Shown here in pieces: positions 19,390 to 29,746 of a DNA stretch of 30,855 nt; within the stretch, counting starts at the first letter, position 1, and each line of letters begins with the position of its first letter. The DNA is taken from the NCBI GenBank assembly GCA_002633005.1, contig NMRA01000432.1, positions 1-30,855 on the forward strand, given 5' to 3'. This stretch comes from Phoronis australis. Taxonomy: Eukaryota > Phoronida > Phoronidae. The translations under genes and the position numbers were made by a program. Under the pieces are notes generated by a model. It ran no database searches. It was not told where the DNA came from and saw nothing but the letters and a program-made list of their open reading frames with translations.

Positions 19390-20310
19390 GGATGTATTTG
19401 ACTACCACTGGGCCCCTAGTGGCAACTTTACTTCTTTATCAAGCAAGCTCCTTGACTGATCTTCATCAAATTTCGCAAATAAGTTTCATTTATGGAGACA
19501 GCCACATTTTCCTACTTCCTGGCGTACCTATGTATTCTGTACAGAAATAATTATTGCCATTGAGATGAGCACGACTGACACTGATTGTTGATTGGACGAT
19601 CTCCAATGGTGCCCTTTAATGGCAGTGCTATAGGGGTAAAATTAAAGGTAAGTAGGCGCCCAAAGCCCACCGTATCACCTTGAGCACTGAACGTAACATG
19701 TGGTGCCCAGGCGCTACGTTCAAATGCCAAAAGGTGGTTGATTGCGCCTACCTGTGCCTACGCGCCACTACAGCACTGCTTAATGGCAATTTAGGTTTTC
19801 TTTATGTGTGCCTCTATATCTACCAAGTTTCTTGATGTATTTTCGTGCAATATGGTATATTTGCTTCGGTTGAGGAAACGAGAACAAACTACTATTTTGG
19901 CTGGATTTAAAATATTCTGTTCCACTAAATAATATTATTTCTGGTAGCAGCCTCTCTGTCCTTGAAATTGCTTGGAGGATAGTTCTGAAATTTTGATCAT
20001 GTGTTCCTATTGAGAAGATCACGACTGACAGGTTTTCTGATGGGTCCAATCACTGAGGCGCCCGGAGTAGCAATTTGTTTGTTTATCTGTTCCGCAATAT
20101 TTACAAAGTTGTGTTGATGAATTTAGGTGCAATATTATGTATGTGCCCGGCATAAATTTTATGACGTCTGAGTGCTGTGGTGTCCTCTAGCGGTTCTGTA
20201 TTAACCAAGTATTTTGATGTATGGAATTTGGCATGGATGTGACAGCGATTGTCTTGTTTCAGATGAATATAATGTATGCTGCACCACCTAGAGGTTTTTT
20301 ATTTTATATA
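19390..20310 (+). repeat. diverged tandem repeat, about five degenerate units
   Basis: Recurring pieces: a G/C-C-C-C-T-n-nTGGCAA-like start (near 19400, 19612, 20058, 20180 and 20285), TATCnACCAAGTTTCTTGATG-like segments, and GAGAnGATCACGACTGACA (near 19563 and 20013). Units vary from about 105 to 280 bp, and boundaries are by eye. The second unit is interrupted by a MITE. Confidence 0.5.
19623..19778. mobile_element. 156-bp hAT-type MITE
   Basis: Left end CAGTGCTATAGGGG and right end (reverse complement) CAGTGCTGTAGTGG form imperfect terminal inverted repeats. Inner GTAGGCGCC-type blocks are also inverted. The flanks TTTAATGG (19615-19622) and CTTAATGG (19779-19786) form an 8-bp duplication with one mismatch, the length used by hAT transposases. 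There is no coding capacity. Confidence 0.8.
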
Positions 20311-20860
20311 TTACATATTATCAACATCCCTGGAAGCATACTGCCAGAGATGCAATCTTCAGCACTTTCCTGTTTTTGTATGATGCTGACAAAAATTGCA
20401 GTGTGATGTAGACTATGATTTCATTTTTACTTCTTTTGATCAAAGATCTCGATACCCAAAACTTAACGTTCACAACCAGCTTTAACACCCACACTTGTAT
20501 AATACACATATGCACTATAATCAATTTACAGGTGGGAAACTAAAGTGTCCTACCCATAATTCGATGTAAACCATGACCAAAGGCTGCGTTGTGTAAATTT
20601 ACTGGGTAATAAATACTGCACTGATGTGTTTTTCCATGTGTTGCAAGTCAGAGTTTCCATGAGTATTAGATAATCGAGATAACAACACGCACGTGTTCTC
20701 AGCTCTGACTCTTTTCTTGAAAAAAAAACTTTTCTTGAAGGTGTGTGAAGATTTCTTGATACCTGAATGTGGAACAAGTTGTGGAGAAAAGGCTGGAGTG
20801 CATATCATCTGAATTGATTCAGTAGATAAGGTAGGACTTGGTGGTGAAGAACAAACTCTT
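20311..20860. other. no gene recognised
   Basis: No exon or repeat boundary seen. The 5' end of the LINE may lie in its right part, but I could not locate a target-site duplication. Confidence 0.35.
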
Positions 20861-21003
20861 TTTCAGTCTTGATTTGACCAAGAAGTGTCACATTCAAATC
20901 CCCTGACAGGTGATTATATAACACCAATGAAAGTCTAAAGAGAAACCCTCAGGAAAGCTACTGGTGGACAAATAATAGTCTAACAATAAGTCATCACTCA
21001 GCC

Positions 21004-21612
21004 ATGGCAACGGGCACGGTTACCAACTTTGATGAACGCATGGAACAACTAGAGAGAAAACTCAACACTTCAATACGACAGGCAATTAAAGAGGAGCTCC
21101 AATATTTTAAACAAGACATTGTTGCTTTACAACAAGAAAATACGATGTTGAGAGAAAAGATCAATTCACTGGAGCAGTATTCGCGTTCGACTTCAGTTCG
21201 GGTATATGGGATAGAGGAGAATGATGACGAAAACTGTGAACAGCTGGTGTTGGAATTTTGCAAGAATATCTTGGAAATTGATGTTATTGACAAAGATATA
21301 GACAAAGTGCACCGAGTCGGAAAGAAGGATAGTAGAAGAACAACCAGACATTCATCGGCCTTGATTAAACCGCGCCCAATCATCGTCAAATTTATGTCGT
21401 ATAAAACCAAGTCGAATGTGCTACACAAGAAGAGGAAAACCAAAGACACCGGAACATTCATTTTGGAAGATCTTACTGCGACAAACTATTCCTTGTTGAA
21501 ACAATCCTTCAAGCATGAACAAGTGGACAGTTCGTGGAGCACCAATGGCAAAATATTTGTGAAGCTAAAGAGCGGCGCCATCAAGAGAATTAATTCCTTA
21601 GACGACATATAA
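21004..21612 (+). CDS. LINE ORF1 protein (coiled coil plus RRM-like), intact
   Basis: A 202-residue intact ORF starting at gccATGG. Residues about 8-60 form a heptad-rich coiled coil (FDERMEQLERKLN through LREKINSLEQY). Then RSTSVRVYGI begins an RRM-like domain, with the conserved DKVHRVG and RPIIVKF blocks at about 100-130 and a basic C-terminal part ending in the TNGKIFVKL-type strand. This is the layout of L1-family ORF1p (Transposase_22 type), a nucleic-acid chaperone that trimerises through its coiled coil and coats LINE RNA. It lies 256 bp before the ORF2 start on the same strand. It is the only complete LINE protein here. Confidence 0.9.
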   Translation: MATGTVTNFDERMEQLERKLNTSIRQAIKEELQYFKQDIVALQQENTMLREKINSLEQYSRSTSVRVYGIEENDDENCEQLVLEFCKNILEIDVIDKDIDKVHRVGKKDSRRTTRHSSALIKPRPIIVKFMSYKTKSNVLHKKRKTKDTGTFILEDLTATNYSLLKQSFKHEQVDSSWSTNGKIFVKLKSGAIKRINSLDDI

Positions 21613-21868
21613 GCAGTATTACGCCCCGCGACATTGTTGTGTGACAAATGAATCGAACCCAGGAAAGCTTTCCGGAGATTGATTGACGATCATATGGAAC
21701 TGAACTTTTTTGTTTCTTTGTTGTTTGTTTCCCCCCTTCCCCCGGTTGTGAATGGTAAGTGTGTGAATGAGATAGGTAATCGTTATTATTTGGGAGTGAT
21801 ATCACTTGATGCATATTTTGTATTAGTTCTCTTGAGGGTAGGCATTGAGGTTCTCTATTGTTTTGAAG

Positions 21869-23044
21869 ATGAATAATTTAAAACTGGTATCCTTAAATGT
21901 CCGGGGATTAAATTCAGATATTAAGTGGAAACATTTATTGAATTTCATATCACATAGCAAATTCAACATTGTTTATTTACAGGAAACGTATTTTAGTCCA
22001 AAAGTTGAACATATTCTGCAAAAAGAATGGAATGGTCTTAATTTTTCAAGCTTTGGAACAAAACATAGTAGAGGAACCACAATATTATTTGATTCTAATA
22101 TTTCGCAAAACATTAGGAATATTGTGGTAAAAAAAGATGAAAATGGTCGCTTCAATATTGTTTCATGTAAACTCTATGAGGAAGATTTCGTTTTTGTTAA
22201 TGTGTATTTCCCAAACGATTTAAGAAATCAACTGATCTTCCTGTCTAGACTTGAAAGTGAATTGAGTGACCTCCAATTATGTAATGTCCTCTGTGCTGGA
22301 GATTTTAACTGCCCACTCACTGACTTGGACAAACTTGGGGTAACTGACGTCCTCCATAAGAAAAAGCTTATTGACAATATTCATAATTTCTGTAGAAATT
22401 TTAGTTTAATAGATGTATGGAGGATGAGAAACCCTGGGATAAGGAAGTACTCGTGGAGAGATAAACAATTAAAAGCTCAAAGTAGACTAGACTATTGGCT
22501 AGTTGACACTGTTATGTCTTCAAGGTGTCAGTCTAATATAATTAATGATTTCACATATTCCGATCACTCAGCTGTCACGCTCAGTGTTAATATTGGTAAC
22601 TCTCATCGAGGACCGGGTTTGTGGAAATTGAATAATAACTTGCTTCGTATAAAGGAATACGTGGATGAGATCGGAACAAATATTTCTGATCATCACATGA
22701 CGGAGAACCAAGAAGATAAAAACTTGTCTTGGGATATTTTGAAAATAAAAATTAGACAGAAGTCCATACACATTTCAAAACGCGTACGTGCTAGAAATAG
22801 ACAACAGGAACAGTTATTAATAGATCAAATAAATAAATTTACTACACAACTCGAAAAAGAATCAAGAAATCACCCGTTGCAGTGTGAATTAAAGAAATGT
22901 AAATTAAACCTAGAAATTTTACAAACTCAAGTAATAAAAGGTAGTATTGTTAGAAGTAAAGCTCAGTGGGTGGAAGAAGGTGAAACAAACTCTAAATATT
23001 TTTTAAATCTTGAAAAACGTAACCATGGTAAAAACATATTATAG
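21869..23044 (+). pseudogene. LINE ORF2, N-terminal part: apurinic-type endonuclease
   Basis: From ATG 21869 the frame covers the whole endonuclease domain: SLNVRGL (metal-binding Asn), YLQET (catalytic Glu), CAGDFNC (Asp and Asn), RLDYWLVD and SDHSAV (final Asp-His), all apparently intact. The linker follows, with a basic helical region, to KNHGK-like sequence. The frame then ends at TAG 23042-23044 because of a one-base shift; coding continues from 23041 in another frame with IELESNG. The endonuclease nicks target DNA in target-primed reverse transcription. Downstream parts of ORF2 are annotated separately. Confidence 0.9.
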
Positions 23045-23984
23045 AACTGGAGTCAAATGGCAGGGTTTGCCAAGATCCAAACGAGATACAAAACATTCAA
23101 CGAGCTTTTTATGAGGCTCTTTATTCTGAAAAAGACTATGAAGATATTAATTTCCCTGACATATTCACTCTTCCTAGTAGTAAAGTACTGACAGATGACC
23201 AGTCCTTATTATTAGAACAAGAGATCACAGAAGATGAACTCTATGAAGCCTTAAAACAATCCCAAAATAATAAAACACCAGGGAATGACGGTTTAGGATA
23301 GGAATTTTATAAAACATTTTGGGATACTATTAAACTGTACCTTTTGGAATGTATAAATTATAGTTTTAAAACAGGAAAATTTTCAACCTCCCAAAGGCAA
23401 AGTGTCATTACACTTATCCCCAAAAGTACAAATACAGAGGAATTAAAAAATCTGGAAAATTGGCGACCAATTTCGTTATTAAATTGCGATTACAAATTAT
23501 TTACAAAGGTTATTGCCAATCGACTAAATAAGTACATTCATAAGCTTATTCATCCAGACCAAACGGCTGTTTCAAAACGATTTATTGGTCAAAATATTAG
23601 ATTAATACAGGACATAATATCGTATTATACAAATAAAAATCTCAATGGACAAATTATATTCTTAGATTTTAAGAAAGCGTATGACAGTTTAAATTGGTCC
23701 TTTCTTCAGAAAACCCTTCGGGCCTTTCAATTTGGTCCCAAATTTATTCACCGTATAAAAACAATATATAACGATATTGTGTCTTGTGTTCAAAACAACG
23801 GATTTACATGTGGTTATTTTAATGTTAAGAGAGGTCTTCGTCAAGGGGATCCCTTAAGTAGTCAATTGTTTATACTGTGTGTGGAGCTCATGAGCCATTA
23901 CATTAGAAATAACCCCTTAATCAAAGGATTGTGTATTGATGGGCATGAAGTAAAAATAGCCCAGTATGCTGATGATACAATTTT
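23041..23984 (+). pseudogene. LINE ORF2, central part: reverse transcriptase fingers/palm
   Basis: In the shifted frame the sequence reads IELESNG, then KTPGNDGL, a TAG at 23299-23301, EFYKTFWD, NWRPISLLNCDYKLFTK, FLDFKKAYDSLNW (first catalytic Asp), GLRQGDPLS, and QYADDT (second and third catalytic Asp, YADD box). These are reverse-transcriptase blocks 0-5 in order. Coding breaks at the single N (23985). The thumb and connecting region that normally follow the YADD box for a few hundred residues are missing. Confidence 0.9.
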
Positions 23985-23985
23985 N

Positions 23986-24520
23986 AAAATTGTTGCAGCA
24001 TTACTCCAAACAAGATATCCGAAAAATTTATTCCTTGCCTTTTACACTTCCCCTCGAACCATGCATTAAATCTTTTAAGTATATGTTGTTACATAACAGA
24101 GTGTATACTAACTCTTTGTTATATAAGATGAAGATTGTTAATTCAGATAAATGTCCCTATTGTAATCTAGTACAGAATACTGAACACATGTTTTTCCTTT
24201 GTGATGTAGTACAAAGATTGTCGATTAATGTTCAGGATATTTTGACATCTTCCTTTAAGGAAGAAGTCAGAATAACCAAAAATGAAATCATGTTTTGCCA
24301 TTTAGGTTCTGAATTCTCCCTGTTGATTAATTATGTTATCACTATCGCCCAATATTTTATTTATTTACGTAGCCAACAGCACTTGCATCCAGATTGGTCT
24401 GCCCTTAAAATATTCATGTCAAAATGTATTAAAATTTCAATAGTTAATTTTCAAAAACAAAAAGAACCGGACAATATTAATATTAAAATGTGGGAGAGCC
24501 TCAGTGCTGCCATGCAATGA
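23986..24520 (+). pseudogene. LINE ORF2, C-terminal part with CCHC-like zinc motif
   Basis: Directly after the N, in a third frame, coding resumes with DIRKIYSLPF, LLYKMKIVNSDKC and CPYC-x7-H-x4-C (CPYCNLVQNTEHMFFLC), the zinc motif near the C terminus of L1-type ORF2. It ends at TGA 24518-24520. The frame runs unbroken to its stop. The preceding thumb region is absent, so YADD and the C-terminal domain are joined artificially. Confidence 0.88.
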
Positions 24521-24715
24521 ATCTGTAATATCTGTAATATACTTAACTCATATATTGTTTAGTAGTATTATCATTAAATGATGAAGTGTGTGAATGAGTG
24601 TGCGAGTGTGTGAGTGAAAGTCCTTGCCCTTTTCCTTGTTCACCCTTTCACCCTTTGAAAATTATCAATGTATATTATTGAAGAATAAAATTATGAAAAA
24701 AATTAGATAATAAAA

Positions 24716-25573
24716 CACTTAAGTTCCCTGATACCTAAAGTAAAATAATTTGACATTTTCGTAGTATGTCTGTATTTCAAATTCATAGCACCACTGCAAT
24801 TGTCCCTTTTAAAATTCTGTATCTGCTAGTGGTTTACATCTGATGCCCAGATTAACGAATGACATTGCTAGCCCTTTGTAGTATGTACATCTCGAATTCA
24901 TATTGTGTTAGGGATGTTATATAATCGCGGTTGGAATCTTCTGGTATATTCTCATCTGAACCTGCAATGCTTCGTCGAATCTACGTTGCAATCGTCATCA
25001 CTAAAATGGAAGTCCCGGTGATAATTGTAAATACAACTGGCTGAAACGTTGCTTCAAGAACAGTTGAGTGGAGGTTGGCGAAAACACTCCAATAGAAATA
25101 GCAATAGGATTTCTCTCAGGCCCACTATGTTTCACCCTTACATCAGAGCACCATCAGGCAAACGATGAAACGAGTGTTAAAGAATTGACAGCAAAACGTC
25201 AGGCAACGCGGTTGTAAGAACACTGAACTGATGTTTTGGTTCAGTTCCACTTGAGCGTTGAGTTCCTTAAAAGCAGTGACTCATTGACGTACAGCTTTTA
25301 CTTGTCGGATTATGTTGAAACTATAGTGCCTTGGTGACTGTGTTGAGAATAGTGCCTTTTCACATGACTGCTATCAGAGGCCAAGTGTTCGTTGGCGCGA
25401 TCAGCAAGCCTACAGTACTTCTAGTTGAGAAGGTTTACTTATTTCATTCATCAATATAATGTCTTACATGTATAGGACATTATTTTGATGAAAAGTGATT
25501 TATTGAGACTAATATTTGAGGCTAAGCTAAGATTTAGTATCAATCCAAACCAATAAACTAGTGGCGTACTTAC
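24716..25573. other. no gene recognised
   Basis: Intron of the Ig gene between the LINE and Ig exon 4. I looked for a degenerate Ig exon on the minus strand and saw none. Confidence 0.45.
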
Positions 25574-25900
25574 ATACTCGGCGTTCAATCTGAATCGTCA
25601 GTGTCACCGATTCTTTGAAATCCTTATGCTTAACATTGTAAGCGGTACATAAAATGACACTTAGAGATGTCGAAGCGGTGAAAACCAGCTCCAAACTGCA
25701 AATTTTCCCGCCGTTCAATGCTTGCTTTTCGCTTCGGTGCTGCGTCCCTTCAATGCCAATCCGCCACTTAATATCAACGTCCGGATATACGGGATCAGTG
25801 GTACAGGTCAAAGTGTAAGTTTTTCCCTCCACAAGTGTTAACGTATCTCCTGTTTTGTGCTTCGACGAGCCTGCAACAACGTTGAGCTTCGTTGGGCCAA
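25574..25900 (-). CDS. Ig-like domain exon 4 (type B, first copy)
   Basis: A 327-bp phase 1-1 exon between ttttttCAG|TTGGCCC (first base 25900) and GTAT|GTAAGT (last base 25574). It opens GPTKLNVVAGSSKH, with KTYTLTCTTDPVYPDV (B-strand Cys), IKWRIGIEGT (C-strand Trp), LVFTAS and VILCTAYN (F-strand Cys), ending TLTIQIERR. It is the closest relative of the exon at 10669-10995, with identical length and the same TDPVYP, IKW, IEGT and FTAS landmarks. No sequon was noticed. It is followed in transcription by the 10.6-kb intron. Confidence 0.88.
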
Positions 25901-27126
25901 CTGAAAAAATACTTATAAGATTAATAAATCTGGACGAGTAAAATTCTTCACGAGTATAAAAGCCGACATATGTCTAGCCTAGGCCTTGAAAGAATACTTT
26001 ATTATTTTAACTGTCTTTTTTACGTTTGCGGACAGTAAACTAGTCTTCCGAAGTGGCTTTCGCACAACGCCATAATACCAGGGGCTTGCGGCCCAAACGG
26101 TGAATTCATTCGGTGAATTAAAAATTGTTAGTGACCTTATTGTGGTATTGAATTTTGAGTGCCGAATGATTTTTCTGCAGCCGCCGTGTTTTCGTGTTGC
26201 TTTCCTGGTTGTAAGCTTTATAAATAAACCTATCGCTGGGACAGTGTTTCACACTTTCCCGATGTGCTCCAGAGATTCCTGACAAGTACACGTATTCGCC
26301 GAGGAAATTTGCGTGTAAACTCAACTTTCGACAAAGTAAAAAATCTTTTGTTTTAACCCTTGTGTTGAAATGGATGATACTCCAGAAATTGCTCCGCTAG
26401 GATTTAGAATTACCACAATTATTATCCTCATTCTCGAACAAAGCATATCCATAGATATCACAGCGTTTTTGTTCAAATTATATTTCACTCATGTTTAGGT
26501 GTCAATGTTAAATTCTTAACCAAAAAGCGCTTTTGGATTTAAAAACACCAGCAGTTATCTTCGCTATCTTCTCTTACCATTTCCTAACGACTGTTATTTT
26601 TTTCGTATAATATACGCGGGAGCATTACACAGTGGATCAAGAAGACGTCATTTTTCGCCAGATCACCTAAGTGGATACTCCGAATAAGCCATTTACAAAC
26701 ACCTGCAAATATTGTGCAGCCTCCAATGCGATTTCAAAACGTCGTCAAACCTAATTTCGCAATAGAGGCACCTGAGAATCGCTCAGCGAGGGCGTTTGCT
26801 GTACCGCGGCAGTGCATGTGATCACTATCGCTGGTCACAAACGAATTAGGATAAGGTAAGGTTTTTGTTATGAACGGCATATATTCCTTGAAGTACATGT
26901 ATTGTTGGGAACACCGAAAATATGAACCAATGCAAATGTGTGCATTAAAATCAAGTCGTTGCTCTTTAACTGTTTTGAACATGACGTAGAGGTGCAGTCT
27001 ACACATAAAGACCTATGAAAACGTCGTCTTTTTAATGAAACCATAGTTAAATCAATTAAATTTGCACATTTGGGAATATTAAGTAAATCTGAAATCCAAA
27101 ACTGACTGTTCTGTCAACTAACTCAC
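25901..27126 (-). other. intron between Ig exons 3 and 4 (1226 bp)
   Basis: No transposon was recognised. Short open frames on both strands (26100-26324, 26734-27006) have no domain. Confidence 0.55.
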
Positions 27127-27435
27127 AGTTAACAGCCAATGGGAGACTGGCGGTTACAGAATGTGCGATCCTACTGTTAGAGGCTGTACATTTCAGTGAT
27201 TGACCATTCAGAGACTGGTGTGCAAGCAGAGACAGGTCTGTGTGCCTTCGCTTCTCCTTCAAGTAATTGCGAGTGACACTGAAGAATTTTGAGTCAGTGT
27301 TGGAGCATTTTATTACCGCGCCTGGGAAAGCCTCGTCCGTTTCACACCTGATTGTGTACGTGCGTGATGGGAGCAGTATAACGTTCTCAAAAGGAGAGCC
27401 ATCTGCAGCCAAAAACGTCAATTTCGTGGGTCCAT
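27127..27435 (-). CDS. Ig-like domain exon 3 (type A, first copy)
   Basis: A 309-bp phase 1-1 exon between tatgttgCAG|ATGGACC (first base 27435) and AACT|GTGAGT (last base 27127). The domain opens (D)GPTKLTFLAADGSPF, then LLPSRTYTIRCETDEAFP, AVIKCSN and LKCTASNS, ending LPLAVN. As in its partner at 13352-13660, the core C-strand Trp is Cys, giving three cysteines in the fold. The partner has a further C-terminal Cys that is Asn here. The GAT split codon at the 5' boundary and the GTGAGT donor are also shared, so the splice signals were duplicated with the exon. Confidence 0.88.
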
Positions 27436-28250
27436 CTGCAACATAGTTGTAGAAGCCCTTGTGTAAAACATGTGTAAACACCAAAATACACTGCCAATGT
27501 TAGTGAAAACCTCAATTAAAATAATCGCATTTTATTAAACGAGTGAGAACTTTATCATCAGCACAATTTCACACGATTGATAGCTTGATTCAATGAAAGA
27601 AGGGGCCATTATATTTAAAAATAATTTTATGTCTTGGCCGATAACACTATCACTCTAAACCCTGTCATGAAATTCCCCTTTTCACTTGTTCTTTTTGTGA
27701 CGTTTTAAGAATACGGTATCATTCTTGAAACCAGAATTCACACGTAACCTCGCTTAGTTTTGATAAAACCTGTTAGAGCGAAATTTTATGTGCCTGAGCA
27801 ACCCCAAATTCCGAATTCGAGAATGGTGTGTATGTACATGTACGCTTTGCCTGTGACTGGCGTTGGTATGGAAAATAGAACTGTATCACGTTAAGGAATA
27901 TTAAGATATTGATTTTGTGAGAGTAGGACAAATTCGACATGGGTGGACGTTGAGTGAACGCAGGCTTTTGATAGGCTTCTTACGCCACTTTCTATTGTTA
28001 CGTAATAGTGAATTCACGATAGAGCAGCTGTAATCAATACAGAAAAAATTCCAAGGTAACCAAGAGCCAATATTGTCATTATAGCTAACAGTAAATAAGA
28101 GTGTTTTCAACTTTTTAAGACGACCACCTGAAAGATCCAATCGTTGTCATCGTATTAGCGGATATGTACTTGTTGTGGACCCGATGTTCAAGCTAATCTC
28201 TCTACCTTACTGAAGGAACTACATGACGGGGTTGACGAATATTTACTTAC
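27436..28250 (-). other. intron between Ig exons 2 and 3 (815 bp)
   Basis: Unremarkable. A minus-strand frame at 27901-28140 has no domain. Confidence 0.55.
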
Positions 28251-28562
28251 ACATGCCAATTAATGTCAATGCTGTCTGCACTTTGAACGCACTGTGCGCA
28301 CTGTTCTCCGCACTGCAGCGAAAGGTTTTATTCTCTCTATGTGGAGGTTTTATTATGACTTCTGAGTAAAATATCGATCCAAAATTCACGTCGGGTGTGT
28401 TGCCCAGTAATCCTGTCATGGACTTCCATGTCAGCTTGACGTCTGGATATGCTGGATCTGTCGTGCACGTCAGAATGATATCCTTTCCGTCTTCAACCTC
28501 CACTCTGGCGCCATCTGCGTATCGCTTGTTTCCACTCGTTATAGTGACTTCAGTTGGACCGA
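28251..28562 (-). CDS. Ig-like domain exon 2 (type C, first copy)
   Basis: A 312-bp phase 1-1 exon between gctttgCAG|TCGGTCC (first base 28562) and GGCATGT|GTAAGT (last base 28251). It opens GPTEVTITSGNKRYADGARV, with DIILTCTTDPAYPDV (B-strand Cys), LTWKSMTG (Trp), a loop, then IIKPPHRENKTFRC and SAENS (F-strand Cys), ending ALTLIGM. It pairs with the exon at 14640-14951. The NKT sequon just before the F-strand Cys is absent from the partner, which has NRN there. Its TTDPAYPDV also resembles type B, suggesting B and C share an older origin. Confidence 0.87.
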
Positions 28563-29434
28563 CTGCAAAGCGTTCTAACATAATTTTTACATCAGGTACT
28601 CCACAAACTTGTGAGATGCGTAAATTACATATCAGAACTTTTGGAAACTCACAGAACTATTTCTCTCGACGCCGCGGTTGGCTTTTTCAAATGGTGGTTG
28701 ACGACATAATGACTTCCGCAAAAATTGCATTGACATCTGTAGGTGCTCAAAGACAGCAACCCGTTTCACTAAAATGCATAAAGTGAAGATGTTTTTAACA
28801 AAATCCTCACGGAGATTTACCCCCAGTTGTAAGATTTGATGTAACTGTCTTCGTTTTGACTTCATAAAGTACATCATAAAATTACGATATTTCTGTGAAA
28901 CAGACCCATGGACCAGAGCGCAAAACTTCAAAACGGTCTCTATTCAAGATAATCTTGGCTTTCATCCACAAACCCTCAATGACCCTCTACGTCCCGCTGA
29001 CTAAAATAAATGCGGCGCGTCAACGTGAAACTAAGGTATTCAAACACTGGAATATAAGCAAATGACATTCGTTTTTCGGTAACAAGACATTCGTTATTTG
29101 GGCCTCTGTTTCATCTTTTTTATACAAGATTCATCTTCATCGCAGAAAACGTGATACAACACTCCGTTGGCAGAGATTTATTCAGTCATCAATTGCAAGG
29201 AGCCAGGGATTCTGCAACGTAGAGAAATGTTCCAGTCTGTTTTCAGAAGATTTTCCATTCAGATTATTTACAATAAGTGTAACTAATTACTTCTACAAGA
29301 GGGAAGGATAACGTCGGTCCTCATTATTTTGTACAGTCCGCTAGATAACGCGTTAACTATTAAGAACGACCACAATGCGAGTAGAGGCATGAGCAAGCTG
29401 AAAAGTACTAGAAAACAAAAATATTCTCACTTAC
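28563..29434 (-). other. intron between Ig exons 1 and 2 (872 bp)
   Basis: No repeat recognised. A minus-strand frame at 28632-28931 has no Ig landmarks. Confidence 0.55.
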
Positions 29435-29746
29435 AAAAGACTTTCAGGTGAAGAGGCTTCATCAGTGATATCTTTTTAGATTGTGTGTTAAACGCAATAC
29501 AGGTTATAGTGTGCCCGTTTTGTTTCTGTGTCGCCGTGAAGGTAAACGACCGGGAATACTTCTTGCCCTTTTGAATAACTTCCTGTAGAACGCCAGTTGA
29601 TACATCCTCACCAGACCATTCAACAACTGCCCCTGGGTAAGCATCGTCCGTGAGACACGCTACCGTGTAGCTGTTGCCTGCTGCAAGTTTTGAACTTAAA
29701 AAATTCTCTCCAGTCACGGTTGTGAATTTCAGTGAAGACGGTCCAA
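29435..29746 (-). CDS. Ig-like domain exon 1 in window (type D)
   Basis: A 312-bp phase 1-1 exon between attgCAG|TTGGACC (first base 29746) and TTTT|GTAAGT (last base 29435). It opens GPSSLKFTTVTGENF, with YTVACLTDDAYPGA (B-strand Cys), VVEWSGED (Trp), FTFTATQKQNGHTITC and IAFNT (F-strand Cys), ending LHLKVF. It shares FTT and the Trp with the last exon (9122-9430), and YPGAV with type A. It is the most 5' Ig exon here. Because its entry phase matches the others, more Ig exons probably lie beyond the window's right edge. Confidence 0.86.

Larger units (their letters stand above)
20861..24715 (+). mobile_element. L1/Tx1-like LINE, internally deleted
   Basis: Two ORFs in L1 order (RNA-binding ORF1, then endonuclease-reverse transcriptase ORF2) and a 3' region with AATAAA at 24684-24689 and a short A-run after it. 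Boundaries are approximate: no target-site duplication was found. The element is inactive: ORF2 has a frameshift, an in-frame stop and a deletion at the single N of the window. Confidence 0.85.
14952..25573 (-). other. 10.6-kb intron between Ig exons 4 and 5, loaded with transposons
   Basis: Sits exactly at the junction between the two C-A-B blocks. It contains the copia element, the C2H2-like relic, the interrupted repeat with a hAT-type MITE, and the LINE. I searched for a further GPT-starting Ig exon (a missing type D) on the minus strand and found none. Confidence 0.6.

Noticed and set aside
20994-21461. 155-residue minus-strand open frame
   Set aside because: It is the antisense shadow of the intact LINE ORF1.
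24590-24620. GTGTGTGA-rich stretch as a microsatellite locus
   Set aside because: Too short and irregular. It belongs to the LINE 3' untranslated region.
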